64,000 bases of DNA, from positions 286,375 through 350,374 of the forward strand of contig CAWFUP010000005.1 of assembly GCA_963819075.1 (NCBI GenBank), written 5' to 3'. Numbering within the stretch: position 1 is the first letter of the stretch; every line of letters starts with the position of its first letter. The notes beneath the pieces are model-generated. The model was not told where the DNA came from. It did not search any database and worked only from the letters and a program-made list of their open reading frames with translations. The position numbers were made by a program, and so were the translations under genes. Positions 45,042 through 53,316 of this stretch are shown piece by piece. Origin of the DNA: CAVQBJ01 sp963819075 (lineage in GTDB: Bacteria > Actinomycetota > Thermoleophilia > Solirubrobacterales > Solirubrobacteraceae).

Positions 45042-46374
45042 TCACCAGATGGTGTCGAACAGCACCTCGACGAGGATCGCCTGAACCGCGAGCGCACCGA
45101 GCAGCGCATACAGACGCCGCGGCGCCATGGCCGCCGCCGCCACGGCCGCCAACGGCACGTAGGGCAGCCAGATCCGCTCGGTCTCCGCCTTCGTGAATCC
45201 GAGAACTGTGGATACGACAATGACGGCGGCGAGGGCGATCGCCACAGGGTGGCGAGCGGCGAGCGCGCGCAGCGCGAGCGCGGCGGTCGGGAGCCCGATA
45301 CCAACGCCCCACGCGGTCGGCGAACCGAAGACCCAGAACGCGTAGGGGCGGCTGAGCGCAAGGCTCTGGTGGTACACGACGCTCGTGGCCTGCAGCGCGC
45401 CGATCGCGTCGTAGCCGACGCCGACGGCGAGAGCTCCGTTGACGAGCACCACGGCGGCGCCGCACCACACGAGCAGCGAGAGGGCGGCGCGGGGACCGTC
45501 GCGCAGGCCGACCACGATCGCGGCCCACAGCGGGAGGGCCAGCAACAGCCACGAGAAGAAGGCAGCGATGGCCAGCGCCGCGGCGCCGGCCACGCGCACG
45601 CGAGGGCGGCGGGACACGAGCAGCGCGGCGCTGGCCACGCCGAGCGTCATGTAGACCGCGTCGGCGGAGACGGTCCCATCGAGGATCACCGACGGCGCGA
45701 AGGCCGTGAGCAGCGCGGCGGTTCGGCCCGGCCGCTCGCCGAGCAGCCCCCGGGCGAGGAGGTAGGTCAGCGGGGCGCTCAGCGCGCCGACGGCGATGCA
45801 GAACGCGGCCAGGCGCTTGGCGCTGTCCAGCCCCAGCGCGTCCATCGTCAGCAGCAGGCCCGGCGGGTGCCCGGCACCGTTGATGGTGAGTGCGGGCACA
45901 AGCTCGGCGAAGCGGTCGAGAAAGAAGCGCGGGCCGTCCGCCAGCGCGGGAAGTGACGGCAGGTACTCGTTCGCCGCCTCGAATGAGCCGTGCGCGGAGG
46001 TGTCGAACACGGCGTACCAGCCGTGGATGCCGTTGCGGGCCAGGTTGACGGACAGGCCAAGCGCGAGCGCGAGTCCGAACGTGAACACGGCGAAGCCGGC
46101 CGGTGATGCGCAGGCCCATCGCCGCGCGCGGGGCGATCGCCACCGCCGCGCCGAGCACGAAGATCGACACCGCGGCGAGCGGATCGATGCGCGGCAGCCA
46201 TCGCGCGATGAACGGAGGCGTCCCGGCCGCCAGCCCGCCGGTGACCGCGTGAATGGCCACACCCGCGACCACCGTGAGCATGGCCGCAGTGATGACGATT
46301 TCCGGAATTCGCGGCCACAGGCCGTTCGTCGCGGACCGTCGCTGCCATCCTCGGCCGGTGATCTCAAGGGCCAT
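45042..46374 (-). pseudogene. GT-C-like polytopic membrane protein, frameshifted
   Basis: Starts ATG 46374 (MALEITGRGWQRR). The first 90 residues with two to three spans are in one frame; the rest (FAVFTFGLALALGLSVNLARNG to the stop at 45042) is in another. Dropping one base near 46096-46104 joins them into about 443 aa with some ten membrane spans. GT-C features: an extracytoplasmic acidic loop (LPALADGPRFF, INGAGHPPGLLL) and a multi-span pattern like GT87/GT39 polyprenol-sugar transferases. Its 5' end overlaps that of the divergent lipoprotein. The break may be a sequence error. Confidence 0.72.
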
Positions 46375-47344
46375 GGCGGCGGCGCTCCTCGTCCTCGCGC
46401 TGGCGGGCTGCGGCTCGGAGGCGGTGAGCAGCTACCCGCCGGCCGCCGAGCCGCCCGTGTCCCCGCCGCTCGCCGCGAAGCCGGCGGGGCGCGTCGTGCC
46501 CGTGGGGCGCGAGCCCGAGGGCGTGGCCGTCGACCCCCAGGACGATGTGGTGGCCGTCGGCCTGCGCGGTCCCGCCCTTCTGGCGTTGCGCGACGAGGAC
46601 GGCGTGGCGCTCCGGCAGGTCAGGCTCGCGGGCGCGGCGCGGCACCTGGCGCTCGCCGGCCGAGGCGGACCGTTCCTGGTGCCAGAGGAGAGCGTTCGGC
46701 GTCTGCAAGCGGTCGCGCCGCGCACCGGCGCGACCGTCGCGAGCATCGCCGTCGGCGTCGGCCCTCACGAGGCCGTGGCCGACGCCGGTCGCTGGTTCGT
46801 GGGCAACGAATTCGGCAACAGCGTGTCGGTGATCGTGGGCGACAGGGAGGTGGCTCGGTTTCCGGTGGCCGTGCAACCGGGCGGTCTGGCCGCCGACGGC
46901 GAGGGACTGCTGGCGGTCGTCGCGGTCCGCCAGCGCGTGCTCGAGCTGTACTCGACAACGACGTTGCGGCGCCTGGCACGCGTCGCCGCCGGCGTCGGAC
47001 CAACCCACGTCGCCTGCCTCGCCGACTACTGCTTCGTCGCTGACACGGGCGGCGATGCGCTGCTCATCTTCTCGCTCGATCCACACCCGGACCTCGTCCG
47101 GCGCCTGTACCTCCCCGGTGGGCCATATGGAATCGCCCTGGACGCCCGACGCGACCGGCTGTGGGTGACGCTGCCCGGGATCAACGAGCTGGCCGAGGTG
47201 ACGCTGAACGGCTGGGAAACCGCGGTGAGCGGAATGCTGCCGACCGTGCGCCAGGCCAACACCGTGGCAGTCGACGACGTCAGCGGCCGGGTGTTCGTCG
47301 CCGGTCGCGACGACGGGGTCCTGCAGATCATCGCGCCGGGGTGA
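46358..47344 (+). CDS. beta-propeller (YVTN/NHL-like) lipoprotein
   Basis: 328 aa from GTG 46358, which supplies an Arg before the hydrophobic core; ATG 46373 is an alternative. Lipobox LAGC (Cys about 18). Repeated blades (RVVPVGREPEGVAVDPQDDVV, VGPHEAVADAGRWFVGNEFGNSVSV, GPTHVACLADYCFVADTGG, GGPYGIALDARRDRLWVTLPG) fit a surface-anchored propeller. Binding or electron-transfer-partner role only inferred. It is divergent from the GT-C-like gene, with overlapping 5' ends. Confidence 0.85.
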   Translation: MISRAMAAALLVLALAGCGSEAVSSYPPAAEPPVSPPLAAKPAGRVVPVGREPEGVAVDPQDDVVAVGLRGPALLALRDEDGVALRQVRLAGAARHLALAGRGGPFLVPEESVRRLQAVAPRTGATVASIAVGVGPHEAVADAGRWFVGNEFGNSVSVIVGDREVARFPVAVQPGGLAADGEGLLAVVAVRQRVLELYSTTTLRRLARVAAGVGPTHVACLADYCFVADTGGDALLIFSLDPHPDLVRRLYLPGGPYGIALDARRDRLWVTLPGINELAEVTLNGWETAVSGMLPTVRQANTVAVDDVSGRVFVAGRDDGVLQIIAPG

Positions 47345-47372
47345 GCGTCGGCATGCCGTGCCGGGCACGGGC

Positions 47373-48047
47373 TCACCGCTGTCCGGCTGCCCGCCGGGTA
47401 CGGCCGATGCGCACGAACCAGCGCCGCTCGTCCTCCCAGCGCTCGAGCACCCGTAGGCCGGCCCCCGCGGCCAACCGATCCATCGCATCGACGCCCACCC
47501 GTGCCCACGCGAACCGGTCGCTGATCCGCCGCCCGCCGGCTTCGAGCCGAACGGTGCACGAGAACGTCGGCGATCCGGGCCCCTCGGCCTCGACGAGGGC
47601 TTCGCCGTCGTCGCTGAGCAACGAGGCGACCCGGCGCAGGAGCGTGCGCGGGTGACCGCCGATTCCGATGTTGCCGTCCAGCAGCAGCGCCGTGCGCCAC
47701 GTGCCCGCACCGGGCAGATGGTCGAAGACCGAGGCCTCGACCGCGTGTGCTCCGCGCCGGCGGGTGAGCGCAACGGCGACGGGCGAGATGTCGACCCCCA
47801 TGGCCAGGATGCCCGCGCGGGCGAGGGCGTGCACGTGCCGTCCGGGCCCGCACCCGACGTCCAGCACCGGACCTCGGCAGCGATCGAGCACCGCGCGGTC
47901 GCTCGCCGTGACCGGTCCCAGCCAGCGCTCGAGCGGGAGCACAACCGCGCTGCCGTCCGATAGCCGGGCCACCAGACGATCGATCTCGGGACTGCCATCT
48001 GCCCCGTCGAGCCCGGATTCGTAGAGCCGGAGGGCGGGGTCGCTCAT
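47373..48047 (-). CDS. class I SAM-dependent methyltransferase
   Basis: 224 aa. Motif I is GPVLDVGCGPGRHVHALARAG, followed by acidic MGVDISPVAV and LLLDGNIGIGGHP. The start overlaps the stop of the DUF2064 gene (ATGA). Substrate unknown; tight pairing with a sugar-nucleotide-type transferase suggests methylation of a glycan or other small metabolite made by the cluster. Confidence 0.88.
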   Translation of the reverse strand: MSDPALRLYESGLDGADGSPEIDRLVARLSDGSAVVLPLERWLGPVTASDRAVLDRCRGPVLDVGCGPGRHVHALARAGILAMGVDISPVAVALTRRRGAHAVEASVFDHLPGAGTWRTALLLDGNIGIGGHPRTLLRRVASLLSDDGEALVEAEGPGSPTFSCTVRLEAGGRRISDRFAWARVGVDAMDRLAAGAGLRVLERWEDERRWFVRIGRTRRAAGQR

Positions 48048-48718
48048 GCGGCCCGCACGATCGCCTCGACGCTGGCGGCAAAGCGCGAATGTGGAATGAG
48101 CGCCGCGACGGCTCGCGCGTCCTCGATCTGGTCGACGTCGCGCAGCCGTGGCAGCTCAACCGTGCGCAGTCCCAGTTCCAGCAGCCGGGCGCCTTGCCAA
48201 GCGCCGGTGTCCGCCCGGCTCATCGGGACGTCGCGGAACACCGCCGCGCGAGCGGTCGCCAGCCCGATGGCCCAGTAGCCGCCGTCGTCGCTGGGTCCCA
48301 GGACGGCGTCGACGTCCGGTCGGCCGAGGATTGCCAGCGCTCGGTCGAGCGCCTGCGCAGTGAGCTGCGGGGTGTCCATGCCGATGAGCAGCGCCGGACC
48401 GCCGACATCGGCGAATGCCGCCGCGATTCGCTCCGCCAGCCCCTGGCCACGCTGGTGCCGGACGGCGATCCCCTCCGGCAGCCAGTCCCCCGCCTCTCCC
48501 TCCAATACCAGCACCTTGCGGGCGGCGCCGGTCGACGCCACGGTGTCGAGCGTGTCGATGAGCGCTGCCTCGGCCACCGCCGCCGCCTGCTCGGGCGAGC
48601 AGGGCGGACACAGCCGCGTCTTGACGGCTCCCGGCGACGGCTGCTTGGCCAGGACGATGATCGCCGCCGAGCTCGTCGACGGCTCACTCGCTCGCTCCCC
48701 GGATGGCCGCCGCGTCAT
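48044..48718 (-). CDS. DUF2064/TIGR04282-type glycosyltransferase
   Basis: 224 aa from ATG 48718; an upstream in-frame extension runs through the divergent promoter and palindrome, so the shorter start is preferred. Conserved blocks: IIVLAKQPSPGAVKTRLCPP at the N-terminus, LLIGMDTPQLTAQALDRAL, VLGPSDDGGYWAIGL and the late RLRDVDQIED. This family is annotated as arsenosugar-biosynthesis/selenodomain-associated transferase. It is coupled to the methyltransferase gene and divergent from the response regulator. Confidence 0.86.
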   Translation of the reverse strand: MTRRPSGERASEPSTSSAAIIVLAKQPSPGAVKTRLCPPCSPEQAAAVAEAALIDTLDTVASTGAARKVLVLEGEAGDWLPEGIAVRHQRGQGLAERIAAAFADVGGPALLIGMDTPQLTAQALDRALAILGRPDVDAVLGPSDDGGYWAIGLATARAAVFRDVPMSRADTGAWQGARLLELGLRTVELPRLRDVDQIEDARAVAALIPHSRFAASVEAIVRAA

Positions 48719-48776
48719 GAGGCTCGAACATATGCCCCGCGGTCCGTCGATCCCATTACCGAATGCGAAACAACGC

Positions 48777-48805
48777 GCGCCGCCCGGCGGGCCGCCGGGC
48801 GGCGC
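48777..48805. promoter_or_regulatory. 29-bp perfect palindrome in divergent promoter
   Basis: 14-bp arms (48777-48790 and 48792-48805) around a single central G, built from GCCGCCCGGCGG and its complement. It sits between the DUF2064 transferase start (48718) and the response-regulator start (48822). It may be an operator for the adjacent response regulator or a hairpin in its leader. Confidence 0.5.
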
Positions 48806-48821
48806 TTGCGACAATGTCACC

Positions 48822-49526
48822 GTGGCGGTATCGCAACATTCGCGCGGCTCCCTGCTCATCGTCGACGACGAGCCGACGATCGCCGAGGTCGTGTCGCGCT
48901 ATCTCGCCCACGCCGGATACGACGTGCGCACGGCGGCGAACGGGAGTGGCGCTCTCGCCCAGGTGCGCAGCCGGCGCCCGGATCTCGTCGTGCTCGACGT
49001 AATGATGCCGGGTATCGATGGCCTTGAGGTCATGCGCCAGATCCGCCAGTCCGACGGAGAACGTACCGGCGTCATCCTGCTGACCGCCAAGGGTGAGGAG
49101 ACCGACCGCATCGTCGGCCTCAGCCTCGGCGCGGACGATTACGTGGTGAAGCCGTTCTCCCCGGGCGAGCTGATCGCGCGGGTGGACGCCGTGCTGCGCC
49201 GGATCGACACCTCTCCCAACCACGAGTCGGCGATCACCTTTGACGGGCTGGAGATCGAGCCGACCGGTCGTCGTGTCTTCGTGGCTGGCCGAGAGGTCTC
49301 GCTCACCCAGCGAGAGTTCGAGCTGCTGGTGTTTCTCGCCCGCCGGCCGGGTCAGGCGTTCACCCGCAGCGAGCTCATGGATCAGGTGTGGCGCTACTCG
49401 TTCTATTCCGACACCTCGACCGTCACCGTGCACACGCGCCGACTGCGCCAGAAGATCGAGGCCGACCCCGAGCGGCCTCGCTATCTGCAGACGGTGTGGG
49501 GTTACGGCTACCGGTTCACGCCGTGA
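48822..49526 (+). CDS. OmpR-family response regulator
   Basis: 234 aa from GTG 48822. The receiver domain has LLIVDDEPTIAEVV, phospho-acceptor Asp in LVVLDVMMPGIDGLEV (about residue 57) and Lys in YVVKPFSPGEL. The winged-helix output domain (about 135-234) has SLTQREFELLVFLARRPGQ and TVTVHTRRLRQKIE. Its stop overlaps the kinase start (GTGA), so the pair is a standard two-component operon. Confidence 0.95.
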   Translation: MAVSQHSRGSLLIVDDEPTIAEVVSRYLAHAGYDVRTAANGSGALAQVRSRRPDLVVLDVMMPGIDGLEVMRQIRQSDGERTGVILLTAKGEETDRIVGLSLGADDYVVKPFSPGELIARVDAVLRRIDTSPNHESAITFDGLEIEPTGRRVFVAGREVSLTQREFELLVFLARRPGQAFTRSELMDQVWRYSFYSDTSTVTVHTRRLRQKIEADPERPRYLQTVWGYGYRFTP

Positions 49527-50734
49527 GCTGGAGTTCCGCTCGCGGAGGCACGGTCGTCGCGCTCGGCAGTGCGCTCGCGGCGGCCATCGTCTGCGGCGCG
49601 TTGTACGGGGCGACGGCGGGTTGGGGCGTTCTCGCTCTGCTCGTGCCGCTCGGGCTCCTGACCGTTGGCTGTGCGCAGCTGCTGCTGGCCCAGCGCAGGC
49701 GCCTGGGAGGCCTGCGGCGGCAGCTGACGCTCGGCGGCGCGATCGTCGTCGGGCAGCTGCTGATCGCCGTGGCGCTGTTCGTTCGAGTGATGTTCGTCTC
49801 GGCACACGACGCCGTGTTGACGGCCCTCGTCGTCGTGTACGCGGGCGCGGTGGGCCTCTGGGCTGCGCGCGCGCAGGCGCACGCGATGCTGGCCGACATC
49901 GAGCAGCTGCGCGGCGGGCTGCAGGCCGTCGGCGCCGGCTGTCGACCGGTACACCTGGCGACGGACGGCGGCGACGAGCTCTCCGCAGTGGCCGACGACA
50001 TCGAGCGGATGGTCGTCGCCCTCGACGCCGAGGAGCGCGCACGCTCCAGCGCCGAGCGGGCTCACCGCGATCTGATCGCCGCAGTCTCGCACGACCTCCG
50101 CACGCCGATCACCTCGCTCGCGCTCCTGGCCGACGCTCTTCGAGACGACCTCGTCGACGAGGCGACGCGCGAGGAGTACGTCGTGCGGATGGGCGTCCAC
50201 GTGCGGGCGCTGGGCGCGATGATCGACGATCTGTTCGAGCTCTCGCGCCTGCAGGCCGGCGACGTTCGCTGGAGCCTGGAGCGGGTGCGCCTCAACGAGC
50301 TTCTCGCCGAGACGATCGAGGCGATGCGCCCGGCCGCCGACGCCGTCTCGATCGTCATGTCGGCCGAGCTGGGAGGCGGGGTGGGCGACGCGCACGCCAA
50401 TCCCGAGCAGATTCAGAGGGTCCTCTTCAACCTCATCCAGAACGCCATTCGCCACACCCCGGCCGACGGCAGCATCACCGTGCGTGCCGAGACGACGAGT
50501 GCCGCCGTCGAGATCGAGGTCGCCGACACCGGGCGGGGCATCGCCGCCCGCGATCGCGCGAGGGTGTTCGACCCCTTCTTCCAGGGCGCCAATCAGCCGG
50601 CGCGCGGCCAGGGCAGTGCGGGCCTCGGGCTGGCGATCTCCCGCGCGATCGTCGAGGCACACGGCGGGCGCATGTGGCTCCCGGAGGCAACGGTCGGGAC
50701 CCGCGTGCGCTTCAGCCTTCCGGCCTCCGCTTGA
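49523..50734 (+). CDS. membrane sensor histidine kinase
   Basis: 403 aa, GTG overlapping the regulator stop. About four N-terminal membrane spans (within residues 8-115), a HAMP-like linker (GDELSAVADDIERMVVAL), then HisKA with the phospho-His in IAAVSHDLRTPITSLALL and HATPase_c with N box (LFNLIQNAIRHTP), G1 (IEVADTGRGI), F box (VFDPFFQG) and G2 (GSAGLGLAISRAIV). It probably controls the divergent and adjacent envelope genes. Confidence 0.95.
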   Translation: MSWSSARGGTVVALGSALAAAIVCGALYGATAGWGVLALLVPLGLLTVGCAQLLLAQRRRLGGLRRQLTLGGAIVVGQLLIAVALFVRVMFVSAHDAVLTALVVVYAGAVGLWAARAQAHAMLADIEQLRGGLQAVGAGCRPVHLATDGGDELSAVADDIERMVVALDAEERARSSAERAHRDLIAAVSHDLRTPITSLALLADALRDDLVDEATREEYVVRMGVHVRALGAMIDDLFELSRLQAGDVRWSLERVRLNELLAETIEAMRPAADAVSIVMSAELGGGVGDAHANPEQIQRVLFNLIQNAIRHTPADGSITVRAETTSAAVEIEVADTGRGIAARDRARVFDPFFQGANQPARGQGSAGLGLAISRAIVEAHGGRMWLPEATVGTRVRFSLPASA

Positions 50735-51796
50735 TCATCGCCGGCCCACGGCGTCCCGCAGCGGAGCCGCGGCGAACTCGCTGATCGCGCGAACGAAGTC
50801 CTCGCGAGCGCGGAACCCGAGTACGGCCGCCGCCCGCTGCGGGGCGGCGAAGACGTGGCGCACGTCGCCGGCGCGGAATTCGCCGGTGAAGATCGGTGGG
50901 GTGGCGTTCTCCCCGGCGGCGCTGGTCAGCGCGAGCGCGAGCTGACCGACGCTCCGCGGCGTCCCGCTGCAGACGTTGAATGCCCCGGGGATCGACTCCG
51001 TCGCGCACAGTGCTCGTGTGTTCGCCCGTGCGACATCGCGCACGTGGACGAAGTCGCGTAGCTGTCCGCCGTCCTCGAATACGCGCGGCGCCGCGCCAGC
51101 TCGGATCGAGCTGATGAAGAAGGAGGCCACGCCGGCGTAGGTGCTGTCGCGAGGCATCCGCGGACCGAATACGTTGTGGTAGCGCAGCGCGGTGACCGAT
51201 GCACCGGTCGCGCGGGCGAACACACCGGCCAGGTGCTCCTGATGAACCTTGGTCGCCGCGTACACGTTGCGCGGATCGAGTGGCGCGTCCTCGGGGACCG
51301 GCTGCGGCTGCAGCGCGGCGCCGCAGCTCGGGCACGGCGGCTCGAACCGCCCGGCCCGTAGGTGCTCGGGTCGTCGGACGCCGGGCCGCACGACGCCGTG
51401 CTCATCACAGGCGTAGCGGCCCTCGCCATAGACAACCATGCTGCTCGCGAGCACGAGACGACCGTGAAACCCCGCCGCGCTGAGCGCCGTGAGCAGGACC
51501 GCCGTGCCACGGTCGTTGTGGTCGACGTACAGCGGGGCATCCGCGAAGCGCGGCTCCAGGCCCACGCGCCCGGCCTGATGGCAGACGTGGTCGATCCCAC
51601 GGACCGCCCGGGCGACGGCAGCCTCGTCGCGCAGGTCGCCGACGAGCAGCTCGGCATCCGCCGGCAGGTAATCCGGTCTACGCGCGTGCGCGGAGGGGTC
51701 GAGCGAATCCAGAACCCGGACGCGGTGACCCGCGGCCAACAGGTCGTCCACGACGTGTGAGCCGATGAAGCCGGCGCCCCCCGTAACGAGGATCAC
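50735..51796 (-). CDS. NAD-dependent epimerase/dehydratase (extended SDR)
   Basis: 353 aa from GTG 51796, which overlaps the GT2 stop (GTGA). Cofactor motif VTGGAGFIGSHVVDDL; active-site region has Ser in LVLASSMVVYGEG and the YxxxK as NVYAATKVHQEH. An insert with two close Cys (PPCPSCGAALQ) around residue 155-165 could bind zinc, which is unusual. Likely makes an NDP-sugar such as UDP-galactose or a relative for the neighbouring glycosyltransferases. Confidence 0.92.
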   Translation of the reverse strand: MILVTGGAGFIGSHVVDDLLAAGHRVRVLDSLDPSAHARRPDYLPADAELLVGDLRDEAAVARAVRGIDHVCHQAGRVGLEPRFADAPLYVDHNDRGTAVLLTALSAAGFHGRLVLASSMVVYGEGRYACDEHGVVRPGVRRPEHLRAGRFEPPCPSCGAALQPQPVPEDAPLDPRNVYAATKVHQEHLAGVFARATGASVTALRYHNVFGPRMPRDSTYAGVASFFISSIRAGAAPRVFEDGGQLRDFVHVRDVARANTRALCATESIPGAFNVCSGTPRSVGQLALALTSAAGENATPPIFTGEFRAGDVRHVFAAPQRAAAVLGFRAREDFVRAISEFAAAPLRDAVGRR

Positions 51797-52437
51797 GAGC
51801 GCAGCACCCCGGTCATGTCGTGAACCGTACGCGCGGTGCCGCGAACCGTTCCGGTGACCTTGGAACGTCCGCTGCGGGGCCGGTAGGCGACGGGCCGTTC
51901 GGCGATCCGCCAGCCGGCCTCGCCGGCGCGGAGGACCATCTCCAGCGGCCAGCCGAAGCGCCGATCGCGCAGGTCGAGGTCGATCAGCATCTCGCGCCGG
52001 GCCGCGCGCATGGGGCCGAGGTCGCTCAGCGTCGTGCCGATCCGCCGCCGCAGGATCCGGGTGAGCGCGGCGTTGCCGAGCTGAGCATGCAGAGGCATCG
52101 CGCCGCGCTCGCATTGGCGCGCCCCCAACACGAGATCCGCTTGCCCGGCAAGCACCGGGCCGGTAACCGAGTAGAGATCCGCGCCGTGCAGCGAACCGTC
52201 GCAATCCATGAAGCACACCACCTCGGCCGTCGCGTGCTGGAGCCCAGCGTGGCAGGCGGCGCCGAAGCCCCGGCGCGTTTCGAGCACTACCTCGGCTCCG
52301 AGCGAGGCCGCCAGGCGCGGGGAACCGTCGGTCGAGCCGTTATCAACGACGATCGCCCGGTACCCGGGCGGAACCGACGCCAGCACGGCCGGGAGCGCCG
52401 CCGCCTCGTTGAGCACGGGCAACACGAGGTCGATCAT
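51793..52437 (-). CDS. GT2-family glycosyltransferase (DPM1-like)
   Basis: 214 aa. GT-A motifs: LVLPVLNEAAALPAVL, IVVDNGSTDGSPRLA, RRGFGAACHAGL and the DxD-like MDCDGSLH. No C-terminal membrane spans, as in soluble polyprenyl-phosphate sugar synthases. It is translationally coupled to the epimerase gene. It may charge a polyprenol with the sugar later used by the GT-C-like protein at 45-46 kb. Confidence 0.9.
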   Translation of the reverse strand: MIDLVLPVLNEAAALPAVLASVPPGYRAIVVDNGSTDGSPRLAASLGAEVVLETRRGFGAACHAGLQHATAEVVCFMDCDGSLHGADLYSVTGPVLAGQADLVLGARQCERGAMPLHAQLGNAALTRILRRRIGTTLSDLGPMRAARREMLIDLDLRDRRFGWPLEMVLRAGEAGWRIAERPVAYRPRSGRSKVTGTVRGTARTVHDMTGVLRS

Positions 52438-52536
52438 GGCCAGACCCTAGAGCCGCCGAAGGGGAGGGCCGATTACGGAACGGAGAACAGTTGCGGGTTT
52501 AGAAATCGGTAATGAACCCGAGCGTACGATCCGTGG

Positions 52537-53316
52537 GTGGTCGATCCGCGCCGGTCATCAGCGACGCTGGGGAGCGGCCGGACAGCTGCGCGCAACGCAT
52601 TCGCGCTGAGCGCGCGCGGACTGTCCAAGCGCGTCGGGCACGGTCGAGGGGCACGGCGAGTGCTCGAGGGACTCGACTTCGATGTGGCGGTCGGCGAGCT
52701 CGTGGCCGTGTTCGGTCGATCCGGCTCGGGCAAGTCCACTCTGCTGCACCTGCTCGGCGGCCTCGACCGTCCCGACGCGGGCAGCGTGGAGATCTGCGAC
52801 GAACCCCTCACTGGTGTCTCGGACCGTGCGCTCGCGCAGATCCGGCTGCGCCGAGTCGGCTTCGTGTTCCAGTCGTTCGCCCTGGTCGAAGAGCTGAGCG
52901 GCGAGGAGAACGTACTCCTGCCCACACGGCTGCCCGGGGCGCCGAAGGGGGGCGGACAGCGTGCGCGGGAGCTGATCGATGATCTGGGGGTACGCGCGGT
53001 TGCCGACCGGGCTCCGCACGAGCTGTCGGGCGGCGAGCAGCAGCGCTTTGCCATCGCGCGCGCGTTGGTCAACGATCCGGCCGTCGTCCTCGCCGACGAG
53101 CCGACCGGCAATCTGGACCAGTCCACAGCCGCCGACGTGCTGACGCTGCTCCGGGGCCTCACCGCACAGCGACGCGCCGTGGTCGTCGTGACGCACGAGC
53201 GTGACACCGCGGCGGTGGCAGATCGCGTCGTCCATCTGGTCGATGGACGGCTGGCGACCACGGGGCCTGACCGGGAGCTCGGCGTGAGCTCCGCCGGCCG
53301 GCTGACCATCCGGTGA
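52537..53316 (+). CDS. ABC transporter ATP-binding protein (LolD/MacB type)
   Basis: 259 aa, GTG start. Walker A GRSGSGKST (about residue 60), Q-loop in FVFQSFALVEEL, signature LSGGEQQRFAIARAL, Walker B VVLADEPTGNLDQS and the switch His in VVVTHERDTAAVADR. The family drives FtsX-type permeases that handle lipoproteins, peptides or envelope stress. The stop overlaps the start of the permease gene. Confidence 0.94.
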   Translation: MVDPRRSSATLGSGRTAARNAFALSARGLSKRVGHGRGARRVLEGLDFDVAVGELVAVFGRSGSGKSTLLHLLGGLDRPDAGSVEICDEPLTGVSDRALAQIRLRRVGFVFQSFALVEELSGEENVLLPTRLPGAPKGGGQRARELIDDLGVRAVADRAPHELSGGEQQRFAIARALVNDPAVVLADEPTGNLDQSTAADVLTLLRGLTAQRRAVVVVTHERDTAAVADRVVHLVDGRLATTGPDRELGVSSAGRLTIR

